The notes under the pieces were generated by a model that did no database searches, had not been told where the DNA came from, and saw nothing but the letters and a program-made list of their open reading frames with translations. A program made the translations under genes and the position numbers. Shown here piece by piece: positions 17,980 through 27,377 of a stretch of DNA of 64,000 nt. Origin of the DNA: Olsenella urininfantis (GTDB lineage: Bacteria > Actinomycetota > Coriobacteriia > Coriobacteriales > Atopobiaceae); the NCBI RefSeq assembly GCF_900155635.1, contig NZ_LT732540.1:966365-1030364 (forward strand), read 5' to 3'. Within the stretch, counting starts at the first letter, position 1. Every line of letters starts with the position of its first letter.

Positions 17980-18012
17980 GGGGCGCCGAGAGGGTGTGGC
18001 CCCCGGCGCCCC
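17980..18012 (-). terminator. GC hairpin between livJ and livH (attenuating or stabilising)
   Basis: 9-bp perfect stem (GGGGCGCCG / CGGCGCCCC) with a 15-nt loop in the livJ-livH gap. No T-run follows on the minus strand, so it is more likely an mRNA 3'-end stabiliser or partial attenuator than a full terminator. Confidence 0.4.
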
Positions 18013-18033
18013 AATCGCTGCCGTAGCAGGGGG

Positions 18034-19239
18034 CTAGTCGGCTTCGATGGTGTCGAAGACCTTCTGAGACCCGCCCTCGAAGGTGATGACCAGCGTGGGC
18101 TTCACGGGATCGCCCGTGCCGTTGTACTTGATGCTGCCAGTGACGCCCTCGACCTTGCCGCTGGCGATGGCATCCACCACCGCCTGCCTGTAGTCGTCGC
18201 TTCCGGCCTCGGTGGCGCCCGCCTGCTCGACGGTCTCGATGGCGCTCAGCATGACCATGGCGGCGTCATAGCCCAGGGCGCAGAAGTTGGTGGGGGCGCT
18301 GCCGTACTCGGCCTCGTAGTCCTTGATGAACTGCTGGACCTTATCGCTCTCGTCCTCGCTGATGAAGGAGCAGTCGTAGAAGCAGCCCTCGAGGTCGGCT
18401 GCCGAGGCGTACTCCTCCTTGCCGCCCACGATGTTGGACCAACCGTCGGCACCCAGGAAGACGCCCTTGTAGCCGAGGGCGCGGGCCTGGGTCACGATCT
18501 TGCCATCGTCCTGATAGTAGTTTGGCGAGAGGATCGCGTCGGGGTTTGTCGAGATGATGGAGGTGAGCGGCGCGTTGAAGTCGACGTCGCCCGAGGCGTA
18601 GGCCTGCTGGGTCGTGATGGTGATGCCCTTTGCGGAAGCCTCCTTGACGAAGGCGTCGTTCACGCCCGCCTCATAGTCGCCGCCAGAGTTATAGATGGTG
18701 CCAACGGTCTTGTAGCCCCGTGAGGCGGCGAAGTCCGCCATCAGCTTGCCCTGGTAGGGGTCGGTGATGCAGGCGCGGAAGGCGTTGGGGCCAAAGGCGA
18801 TGAAGTCTGCCGCGGTTGCGGAGGCAGAGACCAGCGGCATGTTGTCCGCGACGGAGGCCTGCGCGACGGCGATGGAGGGGGTGGAGGTGACGTCACCGAT
18901 GATGCCGACGACGCCCTCCTCGGCCATCTTGTTGTAGGCGTTCACCGCCTCGGTGGCGTCGCCCTTCTCGTCCTGGATGCTCAGCTCCACCTGCTTGCCG
19001 TTGATACCGCCGGCAGCGTTGACCTGCTTGACGTAGAGCTCGGCTCCGTTGCGCACGGCAAGGCCGTACTGGGCGAGGTCGCCAGAATAGGGTCCCATGA
19101 CGCCCACCTTGATGGAAGAGCCCCCAGCGGAGGAAGAGGACTTTCCGCCGCAGGCAGTAATTAGGGAAGCACCACCGAATCCGGCGGCAGTAATGCCGCT
19201 GAGCTTCACGAATTGACGCCTACTGATTGAGCTAGCCAT
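18034..19239 (-). CDS. livJ: Branched-chain amino acid ABC transporter substrate-binding lipoprotein LivJ
   Basis: Periplasmic-type Leu/Ile/Val-binding protein anchored as a lipoprotein, 401 aa. The signal has twin arginines (ISRRQFVKLSG) and lipobox ITAC; a Ser/Gly linker follows, then KVGVMGPYSGDLAQYG, the usual family start, and DEKGDATEAVNAYNKM. First and promoter-proximal gene of the minus-strand livJHMGF operon. A TATAGT -10-like element sits about 60 bases upstream (19296-19301) without a clear -35. Ligand could be any branched or neutral amino acid. Confidence 0.92.
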   Translation of the reverse strand: MASSISRRQFVKLSGITAAGFGGASLITACGGKSSSSAGGSSIKVGVMGPYSGDLAQYGLAVRNGAELYVKQVNAAGGINGKQVELSIQDEKGDATEAVNAYNKMAEEGVVGIIGDVTSTPSIAVAQASVADNMPLVSASATAADFIAFGPNAFRACITDPYQGKLMADFAASRGYKTVGTIYNSGGDYEAGVNDAFVKEASAKGITITTQQAYASGDVDFNAPLTSIISTNPDAILSPNYYQDDGKIVTQARALGYKGVFLGADGWSNIVGGKEEYASAADLEGCFYDCSFISEDESDKVQQFIKDYEAEYGSAPTNFCALGYDAAMVMLSAIETVEQAGATEAGSDDYRQAVVDAIASGKVEGVTGSIKYNGTGDPVKPTLVITFEGGSQKVFDTIEAD

Positions 19240-19338
19240 TTCACCCTCCCTGGGGTCTGAGCGCCGACCGCCCTTCGGTCAGCGGATGCTATGAGACTAT
19301 AGGCGGCAACTGGCTTTTCAGGGAGAAGGGAACATTAC

Positions 19339-19800
19339 TTATTGTTCTGTTAACACTGTTGACCGGCGAGTAACAATTCTGCGCCAGGCCACGGCAACAA
19401 GAAGCCCCAGAAGCATGCCGGCAAGGTCGAGGACAACGTCGCCCAGCATGCCCGAGCGCCCGGGGACCAGCAGCTGCAGGGCCTCGTCCACAACGGGGAC
19501 GAGGAAGAAGGCGGCGCGTGAGGCCATGCGCGGCGGCGACGCGGGCCCGCCCACGAGCCCACCCAGCACGGCATACTCAAAAAGGTGAGCGAGCTTCCTC
19601 ACCACAAGGGTCATGAGTCGGACCTCCGCCACTCCCAGAAGAGAGAAGGCCGGGAGGGCAAGCTCTGCCACCTTGTCGCTCCCGAGGGTCGAGACTCCCC
19701 CGGGCACCAGGGAGTTTCCCCATATGAAGCAGGCCCACAGCAGGCAGGGCACAAGGTCTCTGTGATCGCGTGCCAGGTGCCGCGGCCAGTGGCAGCCCAT
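19339..19800 (-). CDS. VanZ-like family membrane protein
   Basis: Small membrane protein, 153 aa, four hydrophobic segments. VRKLAHLFEYAVLGGLVG, DEALQLLVPGRSGMLGDVVLD and a final Gly-rich helix match the VanZ family pattern (K-x-x-H-x-x-E-Y, D-E-x-x-Q, R-x-x-x-x-D). VanZ homologues confer slight teicoplanin tolerance or modify surface processes, but most family members have no assigned function. It starts two bases after the stop of the unknown gene upstream, so the two form an operon on the minus strand. Confidence 0.8.
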   Translation of the reverse strand: MGCHWPRHLARDHRDLVPCLLWACFIWGNSLVPGGVSTLGSDKVAELALPAFSLLGVAEVRLMTLVVRKLAHLFEYAVLGGLVGGPASPPRMASRAAFFLVPVVDEALQLLVPGRSGMLGDVVLDLAGMLLGLLVAVAWRRIVTRRSTVLTEQ

Positions 19801-19802
19801 CT

Positions 19803-20921
19803 CTAGGCCTGCCTCGCCTCGCGCAGGTCAAGCGGGGGCGCCATGTGCTTGGGACGATAGGGCTCCTTGGGGTCACGTCCCCTCTTGACCTTGAGCGAGG
19901 CAGTGGACTTGATGGCCTGGGAGCCTCCCTCGATCACATGGAGATAGTTTCGTGAGCTGCGACGCGCCGCCTGGGAGGAGTTGCGAGAGAACTCCTCGCT
20001 GATGAGGTAGTCCACGTAGGTCTCGGTGTCAACTACCTCTGGATGCCCCGCGGGCGCCTTGAACGGGATGAACCTGGTGGGCTGCGCCATCCGCTCGCTG
20101 GCGGAGGAGGCGTCAGACTCGCTCGCCGCCGCGACGAACACGGGAGCCGCCTGGGCCTGCTCGATCCTCTCGCTCATGGCGGCAAGGGCCTCTTCCCAGA
20201 CGTCCTTGTGGTCAAGGTCCACGGCACTGCGGCGCTCGGGGTAGACTCCCTGGTCAACCTCGGCGACGCTGCGAGCGATTATGGCCGCCCTGGAGCGCGC
20301 GCGAGCGGAAGGCCTGGGGGTGGCCGAGGCCTGCTTCGAGGTGGCGGGACGGGACATGCCCTCCATCCAGCTCGGGACCTCAAGGGCGTCAATGGGAGGA
20401 ACGCGGGCATCGAGGTCCCCCACGGCTCGCACGGACTGGCTCAGGCGGGCGTTCCACCAGCTCGTCCCCACGTCGCCCACGCTGCCATCCGCCCTCTCGA
20501 TGATGGGAAGGCCCTCAAAGCGGTCCGTCCCCAGGCGCTCCGCCAGGACGTCCCTGACGCCACGCGCACGAGCGGCGAGCTTCTCCTGCCAGGACCCATG
20601 ACGCACGTAGTTCTCGGCGATGTCCTCGTAGTCCAAAGCCACATGGCTGGCTGGCGTGGCGTCTGGGGCCCACGGGACGGCGGTGGCCCCCACGGCAGCA
20701 GAGCCGTCATCGACATCATCCGCCTCGTGGCGCATGACAAGGGCGCAGGCAAGGGTGGTTGCCAGGCCTCCCGCAAGGGCGCCGGCAAGGAAGGGCAAAG
20801 GACCAGCGGCAAAGATGGTCTCGGTGAGAGAGCGTGCCTGCGCGGTCTGGGGTGACAGCATCAGGGTCGCCGCCATAAGCCCCGCGTAAACGGCTGGGTT
20901 GTGCCTCTGCCGTCCCTCCAT
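19803..20921 (-). CDS. Unknown two-helix membrane protein
   Basis: 372 aa, not recognised. ATG 20921 is chosen because GGAGGT lies eight bases before it. N-terminus: two hydrophobic stretches (residues about 7-30, with an ARSLTET turn, and about 38-58), the first resembling a signal sequence. The remainder is soluble, Ala/Ser/Glu/Asp-rich, with likely helical WQEKLAARARGVRDVLAERL and a basic end (KVKRGRDPKEPYRPKHM). No catalytic motif is evident. It lies downstream of rho and just ahead of the VanZ-like gene with only two bases between, suggesting co-expression with an envelope protein. Confidence 0.75.
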   Translation of the reverse strand: MEGRQRHNPAVYAGLMAATLMLSPQTAQARSLTETIFAAGPLPFLAGALAGGLATTLACALVMRHEADDVDDGSAAVGATAVPWAPDATPASHVALDYEDIAENYVRHGSWQEKLAARARGVRDVLAERLGTDRFEGLPIIERADGSVGDVGTSWWNARLSQSVRAVGDLDARVPPIDALEVPSWMEGMSRPATSKQASATPRPSARARSRAAIIARSVAEVDQGVYPERRSAVDLDHKDVWEEALAAMSERIEQAQAAPVFVAAASESDASSASERMAQPTRFIPFKAPAGHPEVVDTETYVDYLISEEFSRNSSQAARRSSRNYLHVIEGGSQAIKSTASLKVKRGRDPKEPYRPKHMAPPLDLREARQA

Positions 20922-21144
20922 CACAGAACACCTCCAACGCACGGGCTGGGGCACGCCATGCCGTCACAGGAGGAGATCCGCATTGTGCGGAGCACGACGC
21001 AGCCTTGCTGCGCGTGGGAACAACGGCGGGGTTCGTCTCATCTGCATGTGCCGTCATGATTTGTGCCCGAGCCAGAATCCACTCAGACAGCTTTGATGGT
21101 ATCTCTTCCGCAGCCGAATGCAAGACGACACGAGTCAATTCCCT

Positions 21145-21191
21145 CGCAAAAGAGGGGGGGTGCGCCCGCCTGCACGACGTGCGCACCCCCC
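21145..21191 (-). terminator. Intrinsic terminator of rho
   Basis: 11-bp stem (GGGGGGTGCGC / GCGCACCCCCC, 15-nt loop). On the minus strand it lies about 20 bases after the rho stop and is followed by TCTTTTGCG. Confidence 0.65.
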
Positions 21192-21213
21192 AATAGGCCC
21201 CTTGCCTGGAAGG

Positions 21214-23166
21214 CTATGCCATGTACTCGTTCTGCTGGGCCTTCTTTGCCGAGCGGATGAGGAACTCCTCGTTGTCCTTCGTGGCACGCAATCCCTTGAC
21301 CAGGGCGCTTGCGGCGCGCTCTGTGTTGTTCATGTTTGCGAGGACGCGCCGGATGCCCCAAATGAAGGGCTGCAGCTCCGCATCTATGAGAAGGTCCTCG
21401 TTGCGCGTGCCCGAGGCGACCGGGTCGATGGCAGGGAAGATGCGCCTGTCCGCAAGGTCCCGGTCCAGCTTGAGCTCCATGTTGCCCGTGCCCTTGAACT
21501 CCTCGAAGATGACCTCGTCCATCTTCGAGCCGGTATCCACCAGGGCGGATGCCAGGATGGTCAGAGACCCCCCGCCCTCGATGTTGCGTGCGGCGCCCAG
21601 GAACTTCTTAGGCGGGTAGAGGGCCGCGGAGTCAACGCCACCAGAGAGGATGCGACCACTGGCAGGCTGGGCCAGGTTGTAGGCGCGTGCGAGGCGCGTG
21701 ATGGAGTCAAGCACCACCACCACGTCCTCGCCCATCTCGACGAGGCGCTTGGCATGCTCTATCACGAGCTCCGCAACGGCGGTGTGGTTGTCTGCAGGCA
21801 TGTCGAAGGTCGAGGCAACCACCTCTCCCCGGATGGACCGCTCCATGTCCGTGACCTCCTCGGGACGCTCGTCCACGAGCAGGCAGAAGAGGTGCACCTC
21901 GGGGTTGTTTGTGGCAATGGACTGGCAGATCTTCTTGAGGACGGTCGTCTTTCCCGCCTTCGGAGGCGAGACTATGAGGCCGCGCTGGCCCTTTCCGATG
22001 GGCGCCACCAGGTCGATCGCGCGGCCGGTGATGGAGTCCTTCCCGTGCTCCATCACAAGGCGGACGTTGGGATAGATGGGCGTGAGGTCACGGAAGCGCG
22101 GACGGCCGCGCATCTCCTCGGGTGGGCGGCCGTTGATGCTGTCGACCTTCTGGAGCGGGGGGAACTTGCTGTTGCTGGAGCGAGCTGGGCCCACGCTACC
22201 AGAGATCTTGTCGCCCGCCCGAAGCGCATAGTGGCGAATGAGCTGCTGGTGCACGAAGGCGTCGGACTCGCCGCTCATGTAGTTTCCGGTACGCAGGAAG
22301 GCGTAGCCCTCGCTCTGGATGTCCAGGACGCCCTCGACGCGACGGAAGCCCTCGGCCTGGGCGGCGGCAAGGTAGACGGTCTCGACAAGGTCCTTCTTGC
22401 GCACCCCCACGTACTCGACCTTGAGCTCGGCCGCCTTTGAGCGCAGGTCTGCCACCTTCATGGCCTGGAGCTCATCGCGACTGAGGCTGGGCTCCAGGGC
22501 CTGCTCCGCCTGGTTGCCACGGCGGTTGCGGCGGTTGCGCTGGTTTCGGTTGTTGCGCTGGCTGGCACCGGAGGAGGCCCCGGCATACGCTCCGGTGCGC
22601 TCACGGCGAGAGTTGCGCCTCCTCCCGTCCTGCTGGCGGGAATCCTCGGAAGCATCCTGGCTGGCTGGCGAGGCAAGGACGTCGCGCTTGGGGATGTCAT
22701 GCTCGTGCTGTGCGACCTCGGCCTCCCGGGACGTGCCCTCCTTGGGAGGCGCGGCCTGGGCCTGGGTGCCAGGATCCTGCGCGGCGGCCTCCTCGACGAG
22801 CTCGGACTTCTTGCGCCTGCCACGACGCCTGGGGGCGGCGGGGAGCTCCTCTGCGGAGAGAGTGGTCTGGGGAGGGGCGCTGGGCACCGAGGATGCCCTG
22901 GTTGCCTCCTGCACGGTCCTGTTCAGCGCCTCGAGGTCAAGGGCGGCCTGGGCAGAGAGCTGATCGGCCTTGCGGGGGCGCCCGCGGCGGCGCTTCACGG
23001 GAGGCTCGGCTGCCGCCTCAGGGACAGCGGCCGGGGCCACCACCGCTTCCGGGGAAGGCTCCTCCGCCTTCGTGGCCCTTCTGCGCCTCTTTGGCTTGGG
23101 GGCCTCGTCTGTTGAGGGGGTCTCCATGGGCTGGATCCTTGCCTCCTGGTCTGTTTCTTCTGCCAT
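21214..23166 (-). CDS. rho: Transcription termination factor Rho with long charged N-terminal extension
   Basis: Hexameric RNA-dependent ATPase that ends transcription; 650 aa against about 420 in E. coli. ATG 23166 has AAAGGCGAG before it. Residues 1 to about 225 are an actinobacterial-style low-complexity extension with several basic patches (KRRRRATK, KRRRGRPRKAD, an AT-hook-like RGRPRK, and Arg/Asn-rich RNNRNQRNRRNRRGN). Then Rho_N (LRSKAAELKVEYVGVRKKDLV), the cold-shock-like RNA site (GYAFLRTGNYMSG), Walker A PPKAGKTTVLKK, Walker B VVVVLDSITRLARAYN and the Q-loop/R-loop IFEEFKGTGNMEL. The extension probably adds RNA binding, needed in GC-rich transcripts. Confidence 0.95.
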   Translation of the reverse strand: MAEETDQEARIQPMETPSTDEAPKPKRRRRATKAEEPSPEAVVAPAAVPEAAAEPPVKRRRGRPRKADQLSAQAALDLEALNRTVQEATRASSVPSAPPQTTLSAEELPAAPRRRGRRKKSELVEEAAAQDPGTQAQAAPPKEGTSREAEVAQHEHDIPKRDVLASPASQDASEDSRQQDGRRRNSRRERTGAYAGASSGASQRNNRNQRNRRNRRGNQAEQALEPSLSRDELQAMKVADLRSKAAELKVEYVGVRKKDLVETVYLAAAQAEGFRRVEGVLDIQSEGYAFLRTGNYMSGESDAFVHQQLIRHYALRAGDKISGSVGPARSSNSKFPPLQKVDSINGRPPEEMRGRPRFRDLTPIYPNVRLVMEHGKDSITGRAIDLVAPIGKGQRGLIVSPPKAGKTTVLKKICQSIATNNPEVHLFCLLVDERPEEVTDMERSIRGEVVASTFDMPADNHTAVAELVIEHAKRLVEMGEDVVVVLDSITRLARAYNLAQPASGRILSGGVDSAALYPPKKFLGAARNIEGGGSLTILASALVDTGSKMDEVIFEEFKGTGNMELKLDRDLADRRIFPAIDPVASGTRNEDLLIDAELQPFIWGIRRVLANMNNTERAASALVKGLRATKDNEEFLIRSAKKAQQNEYMA

Positions 23167-23420
23167 GCACTCGCCTTTCACGAAGCATCAGGACCTGTCT
23201 CGCGGCACGGAAGGAACGGGGGACGGGAAACCGCGGGGAATGCTCTCAAAGAGGTATTCCAGGGCAATGGCGCCCTAGTCACAGGCATGTATGTGGATGC
23301 GTTCTGGGTTCGGGGGGATTGGGCGACGCATGGGCAGCGACGCCATCACATGCTGTTGACTATAGGCGTTGTCGCAGGTGAGCGCAAGTGGGAACAGGGG
23401 AACAATCGTTGCGCCCAAAC

Positions 23421-23453
23421 AAAAAAGCCCTCCCGAGACGACCTCGGGAGGGC
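23421..23453 (-). terminator. Intrinsic terminator of argS
   Basis: 11-bp stem (GCCCTCCCGAG / CTCGGGAGGGC, 5-nt loop) then TTTTTTG on the minus strand, about 23 bases after the argS stop. A textbook Rho-independent terminator. Confidence 0.85.
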
Positions 23454-23475
23454 CAGCGAATGCTGCGTGGTTGTG

Positions 23476-25320
23476 CTACATGACCTCTGGGGCAGACACA
23501 CCGATGAGGGCGAGGGCGACCTCGAGGTTCACGCGAACCGCATCGCAGGCGGCGAGGCGTGCGCGGGAGAGCTCCTCGTCCACGGGACGCCCCTCGCTGG
23601 GGAGCACCTGGCAGTTGGCGTAGAAGCAATGGTAGGCGCTGGCAAGCTCCTCCACGAAGTGGGTGATGCGGAAGGGCGCGCGGTCGCGGGCGGCACCGGC
23701 AATGAGGTCGGGGAACTCGGAGAGCTTGCGGGCGAGCGCCGCCTCGGCGGGATCGCTCAGGAGCGAGAGGTCGTAGCCATCGCCGATCGCGCGCGCGGCC
23801 ACAGCGCCCATGCCCATCTCCTTGGCCTGCTCCTCGCTCACGCCTGCGGCGCGGCGCAGCAGCGAGCAGATGCGGGCATGGGCGTACTGGACGTAGTAGA
23901 CGGGGTTGGCGTTGGACTTCTCCTTTACCGCCTCGATGTCGAAGTCGATGGTCTGGTTGGATGACTTGGAGACGAGGGTGTAGCGCGTGGCATCGACGCC
24001 CACCTCGTCGATGAGCTCCTGGAAGCTCACCATGGTGCCCTTGCGCTTGGACATGCGGACGGGCTCGCCGTTGCGCAGCAGGTTCACGAACTGGCCAAGG
24101 TCTACCTCGAACTGGCCAGGATAGCCAAGGGCGTCGCAGACGTTGGTGACGCGCGCGATGTAACCGTGGTGATCCGCCCCCCACAGGTCGATCGAGTAGT
24201 CATCGCGCTGGAACTTATCCCAGTGGTAGGCAACGTCGGAGGCGAAGTAGGTGTACTCGCCGTTGCTCTTGATAAGGACGCGGTCCTTGTCATCGCCAAA
24301 GGTGGTGGAGCGGAACCACAGGGCGCCGTCATCGGTCCTGTAGAGATGGCCCATGGCCTCGAGCTTGGCGAAGGCGCGGTCAACGGGGGAGGTGCCGGAC
24401 TCGTCCTTCACGTAGAGGGAGCGCTCGGAGAACCAGAGGTCGAACTCGCAGCGCACCTGGGTGCAGGTGGCCTTGATGCGAGCGAGCATCGCCTGATAGG
24501 CGCGCTCGCGGAACTCGTCGGCGCGCTCCTGCGCCCCGACAGAGACCCACTTGTCGCCAAACTCCGCGTAGAAGTCGCGGGCGATGTCGATGATGTAGTC
24601 GCCGCCATAGGAGTTGCCGCCCAGGACCTCGTTGAAGGAGTCCATGTAGGGGTGGCTCTCGGGGCGCTCGTCGTCCTCGTCCTCCACGTAGTTCTCGCGG
24701 TCGGCGAGAAGGGCGGCATGGGCGGCATCGAGGTCAACGCCGTCCTTCTCCATGACCTCCGCGAGCTGGAGGTAGCGCGTGGCGACCGATCCGCCGAAGA
24801 CGTCCATCTGAGAGCCGTGATCGTTGATGTAGTACTCGCGGTCCACCTTGTAGTTCGCGAAGTCAAGGACGTTGCACATGGAGTCGCCCAGAGCCGCCCA
24901 GCGGCCGTGGCCGACATGCAGGGGGCCAGTGGGGTTGGCCGAGATGAACTCGTAGTTGAGCTTGAGTCCGTTACCCACGTTGCAACGTCCCCAGTCGCTA
25001 CCCGCCTCGCGAACGGCGCGGAAGACCTCATTGTGCGCGGAGGTGCTCAGGTAGAAGTTGATGAAGCCGGGGCCGGCCACCTCGACCTTGGCGACGGAGG
25101 CGTCCTCGGACATGTGCGCGACGATTGCCTGCGCGATCTTGGCGGGAGCCATGTGGGCGAGACGGGCGGAGCGCATGGCGACGGTAGAGGACCAGTCACC
25201 GTTGGAGGTGTCTGCCGGGCGCTCCACGCCGCAGTCCTCAATCTCGAAATCCGGCAAATCGCCGGCTGCCTGGGCAGCGGCAATGGCCTGCTTGACAAGC
25301 TCCTCGATCTTCTCGGGCAT
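23476..25320 (-). CDS. argS: Arginyl-tRNA synthetase
   Basis: Charges tRNA-Arg; class Ia synthetase of 614 aa. N-terminal additional domain (D-arm binding), then the HIGH-type motif in SANPTGPLHVGHGRWAALGD, KMSKS-type loop VRMSKRKGTMVSF, and a C-terminal DALR anticodon-binding domain (YVQYAHARICSLLRR onward). The Gly after MSKRK is normal for ArgRS. Monocistronic: terminator behind it and about 110 bases before pncB. No T-box motif was found in the leader. Confidence 0.97.
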   Translation of the reverse strand: MPEKIEELVKQAIAAAQAAGDLPDFEIEDCGVERPADTSNGDWSSTVAMRSARLAHMAPAKIAQAIVAHMSEDASVAKVEVAGPGFINFYLSTSAHNEVFRAVREAGSDWGRCNVGNGLKLNYEFISANPTGPLHVGHGRWAALGDSMCNVLDFANYKVDREYYINDHGSQMDVFGGSVATRYLQLAEVMEKDGVDLDAAHAALLADRENYVEDEDDERPESHPYMDSFNEVLGGNSYGGDYIIDIARDFYAEFGDKWVSVGAQERADEFRERAYQAMLARIKATCTQVRCEFDLWFSERSLYVKDESGTSPVDRAFAKLEAMGHLYRTDDGALWFRSTTFGDDKDRVLIKSNGEYTYFASDVAYHWDKFQRDDYSIDLWGADHHGYIARVTNVCDALGYPGQFEVDLGQFVNLLRNGEPVRMSKRKGTMVSFQELIDEVGVDATRYTLVSKSSNQTIDFDIEAVKEKSNANPVYYVQYAHARICSLLRRAAGVSEEQAKEMGMGAVAARAIGDGYDLSLLSDPAEAALARKLSEFPDLIAGAARDRAPFRITHFVEELASAYHCFYANCQVLPSEGRPVDEELSRARLAACDAVRVNLEVALALIGVSAPEVM

Positions 25321-25429
25321 GCTCTCTCCTTCGCACTTGGTACGGATTGCGCTCTGCGCGTTTCAGACGAGTCTAGCAGAGCGCACTTTTCTTCTTGCAG
25401 AACTTGGCAAAAGGAAACAAGTTCACTCG

Positions 25430-26911
25430 TTATCCGCGACGTGAGCCGCCACGCTCCCTGCGGGCGAGGTCCCGGCGCAGGTCTGCCAGGCCAGCCTCGA
25501 GGCCCACGGGATAGATCTGCGGGTTGAGGAAGCGCCTCACCGCAGGGTCAAGGAGCATCAGGGACTCGCGGCAGCGCGTGCGGGACTCCTCTATGCGCGC
25601 CGGCTCCCCCACGCGCTCGCCTGCCCGCACGATGCACTCGAGGAGCTCGCGCGACTGAAGGCCCTCGAGGTCATAGCTCACCAGGTCGTCCACGGCGTCA
25701 ACCATGTGGGAGAGGTCTCCCGTGGCGTAGGCGTCATCCACGATCATGTCGCCCACGGGACAGCCCGAGGCGTCGAAGAAGCGCCTGACGTGCTGCACGC
25801 CGGGAATGGTGCGCTTGTACGCCATCTCGGAGAGCTTCATGACCCCCTCCCAGGGCGCATCGTCGCCGAGGCGCGTGGCGGAGAGCTTGTACACGCCGCC
25901 CAGGGAGGGCTGGGGATCGCAGGTGGCGAGCTTCGTGCCGACGCCGAAGGAGTCGATGGGTGCACCCTGGGCGAAGAGGGACTGGATGGTGTACTCGTCC
26001 AGGTCGTTGGAGACGGAGATCTTCACATAGGGCAGGCCCGCCGCGTCAAAGGCCTCGCGGGTCTCCTTGGACAGCTTGGCCAGGTCGCCCGAGTCTATGC
26101 GGACCGCAGCGAGGTGCTCCCCTGCCTCCTCCATCTCCCTGGCGATGGTGATGGCGTGCGCTATGCCCTGGTGGACGTCATAGGTGTCGAGCAGCAGCAC
26201 GCAGTTCTTGGGGCTCGAGAGGGCAAAGGCGCGAAATGCCTCGAGCTCGCTGGGGAACGCCATGACCCAGGAATGGGCGTGGGTGCCAAAGACGGGGATG
26301 CCATACATCTTCCCCGCCAGGACGTTCGACGTAGAGGTGGCGCCCCCTATGTAGGAGGCGCGGGCGACGGCCAGCCCCCCATCGGGGCCTTGGGCACGCC
26401 TCAGGCCGAAGTCGGAGACCGGATGCCCCTCTGCCGCATGAACCACGCGCGAGGCCTTCGTGGCCACGAGAGTCTGGAAGTTGACCAGATTGAGCAGGGC
26501 GGTCTCGAGCAGCTGGCAATCGATGAGAGGACCCTCCACGCGCACCATGGGCTCGCGCGGGAAGACGAGCTCTCCCTCGGGGACCGCCCACACCGTGACG
26601 TTCATGCGAAAGTGGCGCAGGTGATCGAGGAAGTCCGGCTTGAACAGCGAGCCGCCGCCCGGAGCCTCTATGCCCGAGAGGTAGCCTATGGCCTCCTTGT
26701 CGAAAACGTAGTTCTCCACCAGGTCAGCGATCTGGCCCATGCCGCAGGCGATGGCATAGCCCCCGCCGAAGGGGTTGTCGCGGAAGAAGACGTTGAAGCA
26801 GCCCTGGACATCTGCCTGCCCGGACTCCCAGAACCCCTGGGCCATGGTGAGCTCGTAGAGGTCGGTGTTGAGTGCGACGTCGCTTGTTTTGGTGCCATCT
26901 GTCAGTGCCAT
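25430..26911 (-). CDS. pncB: Nicotinate phosphoribosyltransferase
   Basis: Makes nicotinate mononucleotide from nicotinate and PRPP in NAD salvage; 493 aa. N-terminal LNTDLYELTMAQGFWESG is the family signature; FRDNPFGGGYAIACG follows; the phosphoribosyl-binding part includes VRIDSGDLAKLSKETR and SVSNDLDEYTI, and FGVGTKLAT near residue 310. ATG 26911 is preferred over 26920, since GGAG then sits nine bases upstream. Followed on the minus strand by argS about 110 bases away; the basic tail ends in RRERGGSRRG. Confidence 0.94.
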   Translation of the reverse strand: MALTDGTKTSDVALNTDLYELTMAQGFWESGQADVQGCFNVFFRDNPFGGGYAIACGMGQIADLVENYVFDKEAIGYLSGIEAPGGGSLFKPDFLDHLRHFRMNVTVWAVPEGELVFPREPMVRVEGPLIDCQLLETALLNLVNFQTLVATKASRVVHAAEGHPVSDFGLRRAQGPDGGLAVARASYIGGATSTSNVLAGKMYGIPVFGTHAHSWVMAFPSELEAFRAFALSSPKNCVLLLDTYDVHQGIAHAITIAREMEEAGEHLAAVRIDSGDLAKLSKETREAFDAAGLPYVKISVSNDLDEYTIQSLFAQGAPIDSFGVGTKLATCDPQPSLGGVYKLSATRLGDDAPWEGVMKLSEMAYKRTIPGVQHVRRFFDASGCPVGDMIVDDAYATGDLSHMVDAVDDLVSYDLEGLQSRELLECIVRAGERVGEPARIEESRTRCRESLMLLDPAVRRFLNPQIYPVGLEAGLADLRRDLARRERGGSRRG

Positions 26912-27003
26912 GCGATGCATCTCCTCGAAGAGTGGGGTATTCCATGATTCGCCTGACGTCTGCGGCGCAGCATGACCCTGCGCCGCGTACCCGCCCGCGG
27001 TCG

Positions 27004-27321
27004 CTAGCGCGTGAGCGCCATCACCATGGCGGCAATGACCGCGATTGCCAGCACCGCCACGAGGACGACCTTCTGGCCCACCGGCATCTTGAGGTCGTCC
27101 TCGTCCGGCTCCATGAGCCTGGCGTTGCGGTCTCTGAGCTCCTGGATGCGCCTGGACTCCTGCGTCTCGCGCTCGTCCTTCGCGCGCTGGGCCCTCAGGC
27201 GGTCGAGCTCGGCTCGCTCCTGCCGAGCCATGGCGGCCTCTTCTCGGCGCCTCTTCTCGGCGCGCAGCTCCTCAAGCTCCGCGCGCTCCTCGTCACTGAG
27301 TCCTGCCGGGTCGACGCCCAT
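27004..27321 (-). CDS. Small tail-anchored coiled-coil protein
   Basis: 105 aa, not recognised. Almost all of residues 10-75 is charged heptad-like helix (EERAELEELRAEKRRREE, RAQRAKDERETQE), followed by one C-terminal hydrophobic helix (VVLVAVLAIAVIAAMVMA) and only TR after it, so a C-tail-anchored topology is likely, with the coiled coil in the cytoplasm. ATG 27321 has GGAGGGGAG six bases upstream; a TTG at 27372, adding 17 residues, abuts the radical SAM stop and has AAGGTAG, so it is a real alternative. In tandem with the radical SAM gene. Confidence 0.7.
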   Translation of the reverse strand: MGVDPAGLSDEERAELEELRAEKRRREEAAMARQERAELDRLRAQRAKDERETQESRRIQELRDRNARLMEPDEDDLKMPVGQKVVLVAVLAIAVIAAMVMALTR

Positions 27322-27377
27322 GCGTGGCTCCCCTCCGTCGTCGGGATGGTCGGGGCTCGTCGGATGCCCCAAGACTG

